Part shown: piece by piece, positions 6,578 to 11,754 of the stretch
How the letters are laid out: every line of letters starts with the position of its first letter
Position numbering within the stretch: the first letter of the stretch is position 1
Source of the DNA: a virus
Direction: 5' to 3' (one strand)
Virus record (IMG/VR): IMGVR_UViG_3300009081_000038
Location: 1-27,245 of that record
Length of the DNA: 27,245 nt
Translations under genes and position numbers: made by a program
The notes under the pieces: model-generated
Database searches by the model: none
Told to the model about the DNA's origin: nothing
What the model saw: only the letters and a program-made list of their open reading frames with translations

Positions 6578-6744
6578 GTGTTCTCCGTGGCTTTCGCCGC
6601 TTCAATCAGCACACGACGCGCCCAAGTAGACACGCGCATGGGTCGGCCGCGCTCATCGATGACGGCGGCGGCTGCTGCGTCGAGGGCCTGCCGTTCGGCG
6701 GGCTTGAGATCGATGTTGAGGGCGATGCGGGGTTGTTTTTTCAT
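6574..6744 (-). CDS. Small ribbon-helix-helix-like protein, 56 aa
   Basis: ATG 6744 is preceded by AAGGAGACA, a strong ribosome site. The product has a short strand (PRIALNIDLKPAERQALDAA) followed by a conserved helix region, VSTWARRVLIEAAKA. This strand plus two helices is the size and layout of an Arc/MetJ-type ribbon-helix-helix DNA-binding unit, though no family match could be tested. Its C-terminal two-thirds is duplicated at the end of the coiled-coil protein at 5841-6329. It may regulate the operon. It overlaps the Mom-like gene stop by four bases and the next gene start by four bases. Confidence 0.7.
   Translation of the reverse strand: MKKQPRIALNIDLKPAERQALDAAAAAVIDERGRPMRVSTWARRVLIEAAKATENT
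6599..6624. repeat. Direct repeat, copy 2
   Basis: Second exact copy of the 26 bases at 5860-5885, within the 56-residue ribbon-helix-helix-like gene. The two copies are 739 bases apart in the same orientation. Confidence 0.9.
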
Positions 6745-7361
6745 GCTGTCTCCTTCGGGTATGGCTCCCGCTTGTAGCGGATTGCCTCATTTACTCTGCG
6801 TTTCCATCGTCGATCTCCGACGACGTAGATGTATCGGTGTTTGCGCGAACGCTGCGAAAGGTAGAAGGCGTCCCCGTAGTCTTTGCGAATGGCAAAGGCG
6901 CGGTCCTCGACACCCCGATAGCGGTCGGCGATGGTCTGTCCGTGCAAGTGCTCTTGGCCCTTGATTTTCCAGTCAGTCCTCTTGGCGGACAGTCCGTAGT
7001 AGCCGAAGTTGCAGGCCTGATAGACGGTGCCGACGTGACCCTGAGCAGTGTCAGCAAAACTCACCACAATCGACGGCGGTAGCAGTCGCAGACTCCCACC
7101 AACAAGGCGCGACGCCTCGTTGTGTTCGTTGTGGCGCAGCACTAGCCTATTCAGCTCAAGGACGCTGGCGGCGTAGTCGGGGCCTGCGATGCCGCTGCGC
7201 AACGGCGCAGATGGCGGCGTTCCGTAGGTCACAACGCCTCGCAAATCGTCGCCGTCGAACAGGCCAAAGGCGTAAGAAATGCTCGGCCAGCGACGCGCAT
7301 AATGCACGTCGAGAATCAGCGGAGCGCAGGCGGCGCGTGACACCGGGCGAATGTCATTCAT
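6741..7361 (-). CDS. mom: Mom-like adenine hypermodification protein
   Basis: The 206-residue product closely follows the phage Mom family as I know it: HYARRWPSISYAFGLF, then GVVTYGTPPSAPLR, LELNRLVL, SFADTAQGHVGTVYQA, and the C-terminal HLHGQT and KHRYIY blocks. Mu Mom belongs to the GNAT-like fold and replaces the N6 hydrogen of adenine in DNA with a larger group, blocking many restriction enzymes. ATG 7361 is preferred over ATG 7382 because it overlaps the upstream gene end and removes a nonconserved leader. No Com-like zinc activator, as used by Mu, is immediately adjacent. It is in one operon with a DNA methyltransferase and a DGQHR protein. Product chemistry and target sequence are not determinable here. 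Confidence 0.85.
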   Translation of the reverse strand: MNDIRPVSRAACAPLILDVHYARRWPSISYAFGLFDGDDLRGVVTYGTPPSAPLRSGIAGPDYAASVLELNRLVLRHNEHNEASRLVGGSLRLLPPSIVVSFADTAQGHVGTVYQACNFGYYGLSAKRTDWKIKGQEHLHGQTIADRYRGVEDRAFAIRKDYGDAFYLSQRSRKHRYIYVVGDRRWKRRVNEAIRYKREPYPKETA

Positions 7362-7563
7362 TGCGGGCCTTCTCCACCGCATCCATGATCTCTCGGTAGC
7401 AGTCCTGCGCCCAGCGCAGCAGGGCCGCGCTGTCCTCGCCGGTGTCGACGAGATCCATCACCCACTGAGTCACATCGACGCCATCTGCGGCGCTGGCAAT
7501 CTCGTCGTCGGTGGGGCTGTCGTCGATGCCGGGGTCGGGCAGGTGGCGGTCGGGGTCACGCAT
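7354..7563 (-). CDS. Acidic hypothetical protein, 69 aa
   Basis: ATG 7563 is chosen because it overlaps the end of the upstream gene; longer in-frame starts lie inside that gene. The product is acidic with an N-terminal Asp/Pro-rich segment (MRDPDRHLPDPGIDDSP) and a helical C-terminus (SAALLRWAQDCYREIMDAVE). It overlaps the Mom-like gene by eight bases, so it may be coexpressed with Mom at a fixed ratio. No family was recognised; a partner or acidic DNA-mimic role is only speculation. Confidence 0.7.
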   Translation of the reverse strand: MRDPDRHLPDPGIDDSPTDDEIASAADGVDVTQWVMDLVDTGEDSAALLRWAQDCYREIMDAVEKARNE

Positions 7564-8302
7564 TGGGAACCTCGAAATCACAGGTGGCGCGATAGATTTT
7601 TGGCGCACGTTTTCCTTCGGCGTACATCGTGATCGCTCGCACCGCATAGAGGTATTGCTCGACTCGAGTGTGCTTGTGTTTCGTGATTCGCGCCTTTAGC
7701 GCACAAATTGGCGACGTGGCTCCGTCCCAATCGCCGGACTGATATCGCCTCGCAAAGTCAATTGCCTGGGCGTGACTGAAAACACCTGCAACGACAGACC
7801 GGATTATCGCGCCTGTGACGGCGGCGTGTTCGTCTCGCATTGCAGAGACAATGTCGCGGGTGATTTGCGCATGGGTGCCGCGCATCCATGCGGCGATTTC
7901 GGCCTTGCTTGCGGTGCGAGTTTCGGTGCCGAGAATCGCCGCAAAAACAGCCGACCCCAGCTTTTTTGCGTTGATTTCACCTGCAAGGTGCAGGACGTCG
8001 CCAGAGGACCGGCGGGCACCGTCGCCGATGACGGCAAAAGAATCCGGGTCGCACCCACGGGCAACGGCCATATACACGGTCGCGCCGCTCATGACGACGG
8101 CGCAGAGCCGGTGCTGGCCATCGATGAGGTCGCCGTTTGAATCGAAAGCAATCCCCTCGTGCGTCGTGCGCCATTCTCCTCGGGACATTGCGTCTGCCAG
8201 CGTGATCACATGCTTGCGCTTGATCGGTCGATTGCGGGTGTTGCTTTCAAGGTAGGCAGTAGCGATTGACGGCGTGATTTTTTCGGTCGTGATTGTCAGC
8301 AT
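7556..8302 (-). CDS. ParB-like/DGQHR domain protein
   Basis: Using ATG 8302, which has GGGAGAGACA just upstream, the product is 248 residues. Its core IDGQHRLCAVVMSGATVYM (60-78) is the DGQHR signature of ParB/sulfiredoxin-fold proteins, preceded by GEWRTTHEGIAFDSNGDL. ParB-like nucleases and DndB, a regulator of DNA phosphorothioation, share this motif. The C-terminal half is helical with a basic segment (KARITKHKHTR). It is upstream of and coupled to the Mom-like gene through a small protein, so a DNA-binding, nicking or regulatory role in modification is plausible. Whether it is catalytic is unknown. ATG 8323 is an alternative start that directly follows another stop codon. Confidence 0.8.
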   Translation of the reverse strand: MLTITTEKITPSIATAYLESNTRNRPIKRKHVITLADAMSRGEWRTTHEGIAFDSNGDLIDGQHRLCAVVMSGATVYMAVARGCDPDSFAVIGDGARRSSGDVLHLAGEINAKKLGSAVFAAILGTETRTASKAEIAAWMRGTHAQITRDIVSAMRDEHAAVTGAIIRSVVAGVFSHAQAIDFARRYQSGDWDGATSPICALKARITKHKHTRVEQYLYAVRAITMYAEGKRAPKIYRATCDFEVPNA

Positions 8303-8323
8303 TGTGTCTCTCCCTTTTCCCAT

Positions 8324-8413
8324 TCAGTGATTGATCAGCAGCAGGAACGCCCACACGGGCAAACGACGGCGCTTGGCTTCAGCCACGATGGCCCTCTGCA
8401 TGGTTCGGCACAT
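8324..8413 (-). CDS. Very small coupled ORF, 29 aa
   Basis: ATG 8413 to TGA 8324 encodes MCRTMQRAIVAEAKRRRLPV and then a hydrophobic end (WAFLLLINH). Its ATG overlaps the upstream TGA (TGATG). Its TGA is directly followed by an in-frame ATG of the ParB-like gene (TGAATG). The double coupling supports translation, but at this length chance is possible. It may be a coupling leader rather than a functional protein. Confidence 0.4.
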   Translation of the reverse strand: MCRTMQRAIVAEAKRRRLPVWAFLLLINH

Positions 8414-8613
8414 CACAGCACCCCGTAGATTTCAGCGAGCTGGGCCAGCGCGTCCTCAAGGTCGCGATCCTCGCCCATCTCGGCGGCCCACTGCTCGGCC
8501 TGCTCGTCGGTGATCTGGTGGTCGTCCTCCGGCGGGTCGTCGCGAGTGTCGGGGAGGTCAAGGTCTGCGCCCCAGTAGTGATCAGCGCCGGGGGGGATGT
8601 AGCTGTCGGTCAT
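8413..8613 (-). CDS. Acidic hypothetical protein, 66 aa
   Basis: ATG 8613 has the ribosome site AGGAGAGAGACACC, the same leader type as its upstream neighbour. The product is strongly acidic: DTRDDPPEDDHQITDEQAE followed by MGEDRDLEDALAQLAEIYG. No membrane helix or cysteine is present. Highly acidic small phage early proteins are sometimes DNA mimics that inhibit host nucleases, but this is only a compositional resemblance. It lies second in the leftward operon. Confidence 0.75.
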   Translation of the reverse strand: MTDSYIPPGADHYWGADLDLPDTRDDPPEDDHQITDEQAEQWAAEMGEDRDLEDALAQLAEIYGVL

Positions 8614-8649
8614 GGTGTCTCTCTCCTGTGGGTGTGTTGGGGGTGATGG

Positions 8650-8946
8650 TCAGCCGACAGCGCCAGCGAGGATCCACTCGGCGACCTGACGGCGGCTCTT
8701 GCCGCCCTTGCTGCGGAGGGCGATGGCGGCGACCTTGGCTGCACTGGTGTCGCCAGCGTCCAGCGCGGCGACCTCGAACCCGTCGACGTCGGAGAGGTCG
8801 ACGATGCTGTAGCCGTTCTCGCCGACGACGCTAGCGCCAAGAGCGCGGGCGTGGGCCATGTTGCCGCTGCTGCCGATGACCGAGCGGTCCTCACGGGCGA
8901 CGACGACGAAGGGCTTGGAAGCGAAGGTGCGGATAACGTTGGTCAT
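8650..8946 (-). CDS. Hypothetical early protein with basic C-terminus, 98 aa
   Basis: ATG 8946 is chosen for its ribosome site CAGGAGAGACACC; the longer frame starts upstream inside the promoter leader. The product has an N-terminal beta-rich domain (TFASKPFVVVARE, then GYSIVDLSDVDGFEV) and a C-terminal helical basic part (RSKGGKSRRQVAEWILAGAVG). It is the first gene after the strong promoter at 8993-9021, so it should be expressed highly and early. No family was recognised. First-in-operon phage genes often target host functions; that is inference. Confidence 0.78.
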   Translation of the reverse strand: MTNVIRTFASKPFVVVAREDRSVIGSSGNMAHARALGASVVGENGYSIVDLSDVDGFEVAALDAGDTSAAKVAAIALRSKGGKSRRQVAEWILAGAVG

Positions 8947-8966
8947 GGTGTCTCTCCTGTTTCGGA

Positions 8967-8982
8967 CCGGCACCCCTGCCGG
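8967..8982 (-). promoter_or_regulatory. Hairpin in the 5' leader of the leftward operon
   Basis: CCGGCA and TGCCGG are exact inverted repeats around CCCC, placed between the promoter and the ribosome site of the 98-residue gene. It has no following T-run, so mRNA stabilisation or leader regulation is more likely than termination. Confidence 0.45.
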
Positions 8983-8992
8983 CCACATCCAC

Positions 8993-9021
8993 AGCCTACA
9001 TACCCGCTACGCAGGTGTCAA
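8993..9021 (-). promoter_or_regulatory. Sigma-70-type promoter for the leftward modification operon
   Basis: On the minus strand TTGACA (9021-9016) is separated by exactly 17 bases from TAGGCT (8998-8993). The -35 box is a perfect consensus and sits in TGTGCTTGACA, an extended element shared with two other promoters in the window. Transcription would start near 8986 and give a leader of about 40 bases before ATG 8946. Just upstream, AGCACA (9021-9026) and TGTGCT (9038-9043) form an inverted repeat that could bind a regulator. Confidence 0.75.
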
Positions 9022-9046
9022 GCACATGTGTGTTGATTGTGCTGTG

Positions 9047-9064
9047 ACCGCATTGGGATGCGGT
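9047..9064 (-). terminator. Hairpin after the exonuclease gene
   Basis: ACCGCAT and ATGCGGT are exact 7-base arms around a 4-base loop, 14 bases beyond the exonuclease stop. No T-run follows, so termination strength is uncertain. It separates the recombination operon from the promoter of the next operon. Confidence 0.4.
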
Positions 9065-9077
9065 GGATCAGAGCAGA

Positions 9078-9776
9078 TCAGATCAGATCAGGCCGGCGGG
9101 CAGACATGATCCGCTGGTAGATCGCCCGCACCAGTCGCACGTCGTCGGCGCAGTAGGACGCCACGCGGCCGATCTGGCCAGCACAGATCAGGGGCCAGAC
9201 CTGTGATCCGTCGATCCCGTCGGCCCCCTTGATCGGCGCATCCACCGCAAGGGCCAGCGCCAGATCTCCCAGGCTGACCCGGCCCCGGGTATCGCCGCAC
9301 CACAGGGCCATCGTGCAGCGCCAACGATTCGCCCTGTCCCACGGCGTCATGCTTGTCCCGTCGGGGCTGCACCCTGCGATTGCGGCCGGCAGATAGACAC
9401 CGTGCGCGGTCGCCCGCTGGCGGATCATGTGGCGGTCGAAGTCGGCTCCGTGAGCCACAATGGCGTCGAGGTGCCGCGCAAAACTGACGTCCTTGTCGAG
9501 ATCGATCACGTCCTGCGCAAACCGGCGCAGCATGGCCCCTTCGCCGTCGGGGTCGGTCCCGTCGCGGACGTAGGTGATCGGCTCGTCGCCGTCGGTGGCG
9601 ACGGAGATCACCCACAGCTCGCCGAAGGTGCCCGATAGGCTGGTCTTCTCCAATGCCTTCGCCGCATCTTTGGCGGCCCTGTCAAGGTCACTCGGGTCGT
9701 AGTGCTTCCTTGCGATGTGGGCCACGACGTCGGGCCTTGTCGAGGGGCCTGTTTCGGTGTCGATGTAGATGATCAC
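9078..9776 (-). CDS. 3'-5' exonuclease, DnaQ/RNase H-like fold
   Basis: The 232-residue product has the DEDD exonuclease motifs: Exo I YIDTETG with Asp6 and Glu8, Exo II IVAHGADFDRHMI around residue 110, and Exo III YCADDVRLVRAIY near the C-terminus, where Tyr and Asp fit the DEDDy subtype. Such enzymes remove nucleotides from 3' ends using two metal ions and assist replication proofreading or recombination. No polymerase domain is attached, and the length is normal for a stand-alone phage exonuclease. ATG 9776 overlaps the TGA of the RusA-like gene, so it belongs to the recombination operon. Confidence 0.85.
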   Translation of the reverse strand: MIIYIDTETGPSTRPDVVAHIARKHYDPSDLDRAAKDAAKALEKTSLSGTFGELWVISVATDGDEPITYVRDGTDPDGEGAMLRRFAQDVIDLDKDVSFARHLDAIVAHGADFDRHMIRQRATAHGVYLPAAIAGCSPDGTSMTPWDRANRWRCTMALWCGDTRGRVSLGDLALALAVDAPIKGADGIDGSQVWPLICAGQIGRVASYCADDVRLVRAIYQRIMSARRPDLI

Positions 9777-10138
9777 TCTGCGCTCCCAATCTCAATCGTG
9801 AATCCGCACCGCGCCGTCTCGTCGACACGCGCACGGCGTTGGTGATAGCGCCATGTAATCGGCGCGGTGGTCCCGTCGTGCGTTCCGTAGTGCCGCGCTA
9901 TCTCGTCGCGGACGTACTTAAAGGCCGACGGCAAGTTGTCGTCGTCGAGGTCACGCGGGCTGATTCGCGTGAAGGTCACGACGACAGGAAGGTCAGGCAG
10001 CGCACGGCTGCGGAGCAGCCATGCGGTCGTTTGCTTCTCGCGGTCCTTGCGTTTCTGTGTCGTCTTCCAGTGGCCGCGAATGTTGGTCCATGCGTCGACG
10101 CGGATGGGCGCGTAGAGGTGGATGGGGTCACTCGGCAT
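9773..10138 (-). CDS. RusA-like Holliday junction resolvase
   Basis: With ATG 10138 the product is 121 residues, the usual RusA size. The central block SPRDLDDDNLPSAFKYVRDE is the Asp-rich core of RusA-family nucleases, where conserved aspartates bind metal. It is followed by HYGTHDGTTAPITWRYHQ, matching the later acidic position and strand. RusA enzymes cut four-way DNA junctions symmetrically. The N-terminal part contains a basic WKTTQKRKDREKQT segment. The start overlaps the regulator gene by 11 bases. It fits with the Sak4-like ATPase and DUF669 protein upstream as a recombination and replication module. Exact biochemical activity is not shown by sequence. Confidence 0.75.
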   Translation of the reverse strand: MPSDPIHLYAPIRVDAWTNIRGHWKTTQKRKDREKQTTAWLLRSRALPDLPVVVTFTRISPRDLDDDNLPSAFKYVRDEIARHYGTHDGTTAPITWRYHQRRARVDETARCGFTIEIGSAE

Positions 10139-10382
10139 CGGACACCGTGAGAGCGCCGGATTCTGCAAGTGTGTCGCCGTAGAATGCCCGCAGCGCGACG
10201 ATAGACTCCGTCGACGGGCAAGCACCCTCGTTCTCCCAGACTGACAGCGAGGCAACGCTACAGCGCGTTTCACGAGCCACGTCGGGCAGACTCATGCCCA
10301 TGCTCTCACGGAGAGCCCGTAGGCGAGTGCCATCAAGCATCGTGCGGGCTCCGTTTTTTCGGTCGTACCAGGTGCGGGCCAT
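10128..10382 (-). CDS. XRE-family helix-turn-helix regulator, 84 aa
   Basis: ATG 10382 has GGAGA upstream. The product holds a clear Cro/C1-type HTH: LRALRESMGMSLPDVARETR followed by CSVASLSVWENEGACPSTES. Proteins of this size usually bind an operator as dimers and repress transcription. It sits after a strong hairpin at 10401-10426 that ends the DUF669 gene, so its expression may depend on terminator read-through. No integrase or divergent repressor pair was found, so a role in timing of early genes is more likely than lysogeny control. Its operator is unknown; the palindrome at 11704-11724 is one candidate. Confidence 0.85.
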   Translation of the reverse strand: MARTWYDRKNGARTMLDGTRLRALRESMGMSLPDVARETRCSVASLSVWENEGACPSTESIVALRAFYGDTLAESGALTVSDAE

Positions 10383-10400
10383 TGCGTTCTCCAAAGCAAA

Positions 10401-10426
10401 GCCCCGCACGGATCACCGTGCGGGGC
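10401..10426 (-). terminator. Strong hairpin between the DUF669 gene and the regulator gene
   Basis: GCCCCGCACGG and CCGTGCGGGGC form a perfect 11-bp stem with a 4-base loop. On the minus strand it begins nine bases after the DUF669 stop and is followed by TTTGCTTT, an imperfect T-run. It would terminate most leftward transcripts, allowing reduced expression of the regulator, resolvase and exonuclease downstream. Confidence 0.75.
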
Positions 10427-10434
10427 GATGGGCG

Positions 10435-10953
10435 TCATCCCTTGCGGGCCATAAATCCGGGCTTGCTCGTCGGAGCCGACGCGGCGGGCTTGCTGGCGGC
10501 GGCGACGGGCGCAGCGCCGGCGCGGGCCTTGAACGCCACGACGTCATTCGATGCATCGTAACCGTTGGCCGCAGGGCGCACCTTCAACTTGACAACGATC
10601 TGCGCTCCGACGCACGGCGACAGGCTCATGCCGGTGACGCCGCAAGCGTCGGCCAGCTCGGCAGATTGGCGCTTGCCGATATCCAGCATTTGCTGGCCCT
10701 TCTCGTCGGTGCGGATTGTGCGCAGCGTGATGCGCGTCCAGATCTTGCGGCCCCTGTGATCGCCGTCGTCGACGGTCAACTCGACATTGGCCTGAACGCT
10801 CTGCTCGTCGCGGGTCTTCTTCGCCTCGATTTTGCTGACGGTGACAGGGTAATCACCGGCAGGCAGCGGATCGAAGCTCGACGGGCGGCGCTCGACGCTG
10901 GCGACGTCGAAGTCAAGGGCAAGGGGGTCGTTATCGTTGGTCCAGTCAGACAT
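10435..10953 (-). CDS. DUF669 family single-stranded DNA-binding-like protein
   Basis: ATG 10953 is chosen for GAAGGAG at good spacing; the longer frame runs into the ATPase gene. The 172-residue product has the DUF669 pattern: an acidic N-terminus, PLPAGDYPVTVSKIEAKKT, then VQANVELTVDDGDHRGRKIW, and a helical IGKRQSAELADACGV block. A Lys/Ala/Pro-rich tail ends SKPGFMARKG. DUF669 genes are commonly paired with phage AAA ATPases of the Sak4 type and are thought to act as single-strand-binding proteins. The tail is basic rather than the acidic tip of bacterial SSB. It starts five bases after the ATPase stop. Confidence 0.85.
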   Translation of the reverse strand: MSDWTNDNDPLALDFDVASVERRPSSFDPLPAGDYPVTVSKIEAKKTRDEQSVQANVELTVDDGDHRGRKIWTRITLRTIRTDEKGQQMLDIGKRQSAELADACGVTGMSLSPCVGAQIVVKLKVRPAANGYDASNDVVAFKARAGAAPVAAASKPAASAPTSKPGFMARKG

Positions 10954-10957
10954 GATT

Positions 10958-11680
10958 TTACTCCTTCGTCGCGGAAACTGCCGCGCCAGCATGAGCCGCC
11001 ATCTTTGCCACAACGGCACCGAGGTCGGCAGGTTCGAGCGGGTCAAGAGCCCCGCTGCGGTCTTTGGCGACGCTTCGCGCATCACCGGAGGTCTGGAGGT
11101 AGCGCACGGCTGCCCGCTTGCCGTCGGGGTCGACTTCGTCGACGCACACAAGACGGAACACCTCATCAAAAAGGTAGGGGACGGCGTCGCCAAGCTTTGC
11201 GCCGGGCATCGAGATCCCGTAGGAGATCCGGCCCGTGGCGTCGTCCTTCACCTTGGCGAGTTTGGCGCTGAAATAGACGCCAATCGGCAGATCACGGAAG
11301 GCCCGCATCGCGGCGGTGACGCGCTCAATGACAGCGCCGTAAGCTTGGCGCGGATCGGTCACTTTCTTTTTCTCTGCGGTGAGGACAACCTCGGCAATCT
11401 CTGAAATGCTGTCCAGCGCGACCCAATCGTAGCCGTGGCCCTTGCTGGTCAAGTGCTTGTGCACGTTGATCAGGTCATCGACGGTGACAATCTCGACGAC
11501 GTCAAAGCGGTCATCTCCCGAGGCAAACGACAAGGACAGCAGGCCCGACTCTGCGGACACAATCAGGACGCGGCCCGGAAGGCTGCCGATAAGCGTCGTC
11601 TTGCCGATGCCACTGTCACCGTAAACCAGCACCTTGGGTGCGTGAGGCCGTATGGCTTGCGCCAGTTTCATGATCTGCAT
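10958..11680 (-). CDS. RecA-like AAA ATPase, Sak4-type recombination protein
   Basis: The 240-residue product has a Walker A motif GDSGIGKTT (21-29), a Walker B-like strand YDWVALDSISE, and the size and layout of phage AAA_24/Sak4 single-strand annealing ATPases. These RecA-core proteins promote annealing or strand exchange in phage recombination, usually with an SSB-like partner, which here is the next gene. ATG 11680 has GAGGAGAG just upstream. It is the first gene transcribed leftward from the divergent promoter region at 11699-11732. Assignment to the ATPase fold is secure; the Sak4 subtype rests on length and context. Confidence 0.85.
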   Translation of the reverse strand: MQIMKLAQAIRPHAPKVLVYGDSGIGKTTLIGSLPGRVLIVSAESGLLSLSFASGDDRFDVVEIVTVDDLINVHKHLTSKGHGYDWVALDSISEIAEVVLTAEKKKVTDPRQAYGAVIERVTAAMRAFRDLPIGVYFSAKLAKVKDDATGRISYGISMPGAKLGDAVPYLFDEVFRLVCVDEVDPDGKRAAVRYLQTSGDARSVAKDRSGALDPLEPADLGAVVAKMAAHAGAAVSATKE

Positions 11681-11698
11681 GTGCTCTCCTCTTGTGCC

Positions 11699-11732
11699 TT
11701 GACTTCTATCGGGGGCCGATAGAACGTGTCAA
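11699..11732. promoter_or_regulatory. Divergent promoter region with central palindrome
   Basis: Leftward: TTGACA (11732-11727, minus strand) with TAGAAG after 18 bases or ATAGAA after 17. Rightward: TTGACT (11699-11704) with TAGAAC after 15 bases, which is suboptimal. Between the -35 boxes lies the palindrome TTCTATCGG-GGG-CCGATAGAA (11704-11724), overlapping both -10 regions. A bound repressor could block both operons at once. Confidence 0.7.
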
Positions 11733-11754
11733 GCACAAAGGAGCAAGACAGATC

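Noticed and set aside
5613-6629. A 338-codon plus-strand frame across the methyltransferase/coiled-coil region
   Set aside because: It is antisense to several overlapping minus-strand genes with good starts and recognisable motifs, and its translation is a low-complexity Arg/Ser/Ala mixture.
9074-9091. GATCA repeated three times at the end of the exonuclease gene
   Set aside because: Short, part of the coding end and stop, with no neighbouring copies. Probably chance.
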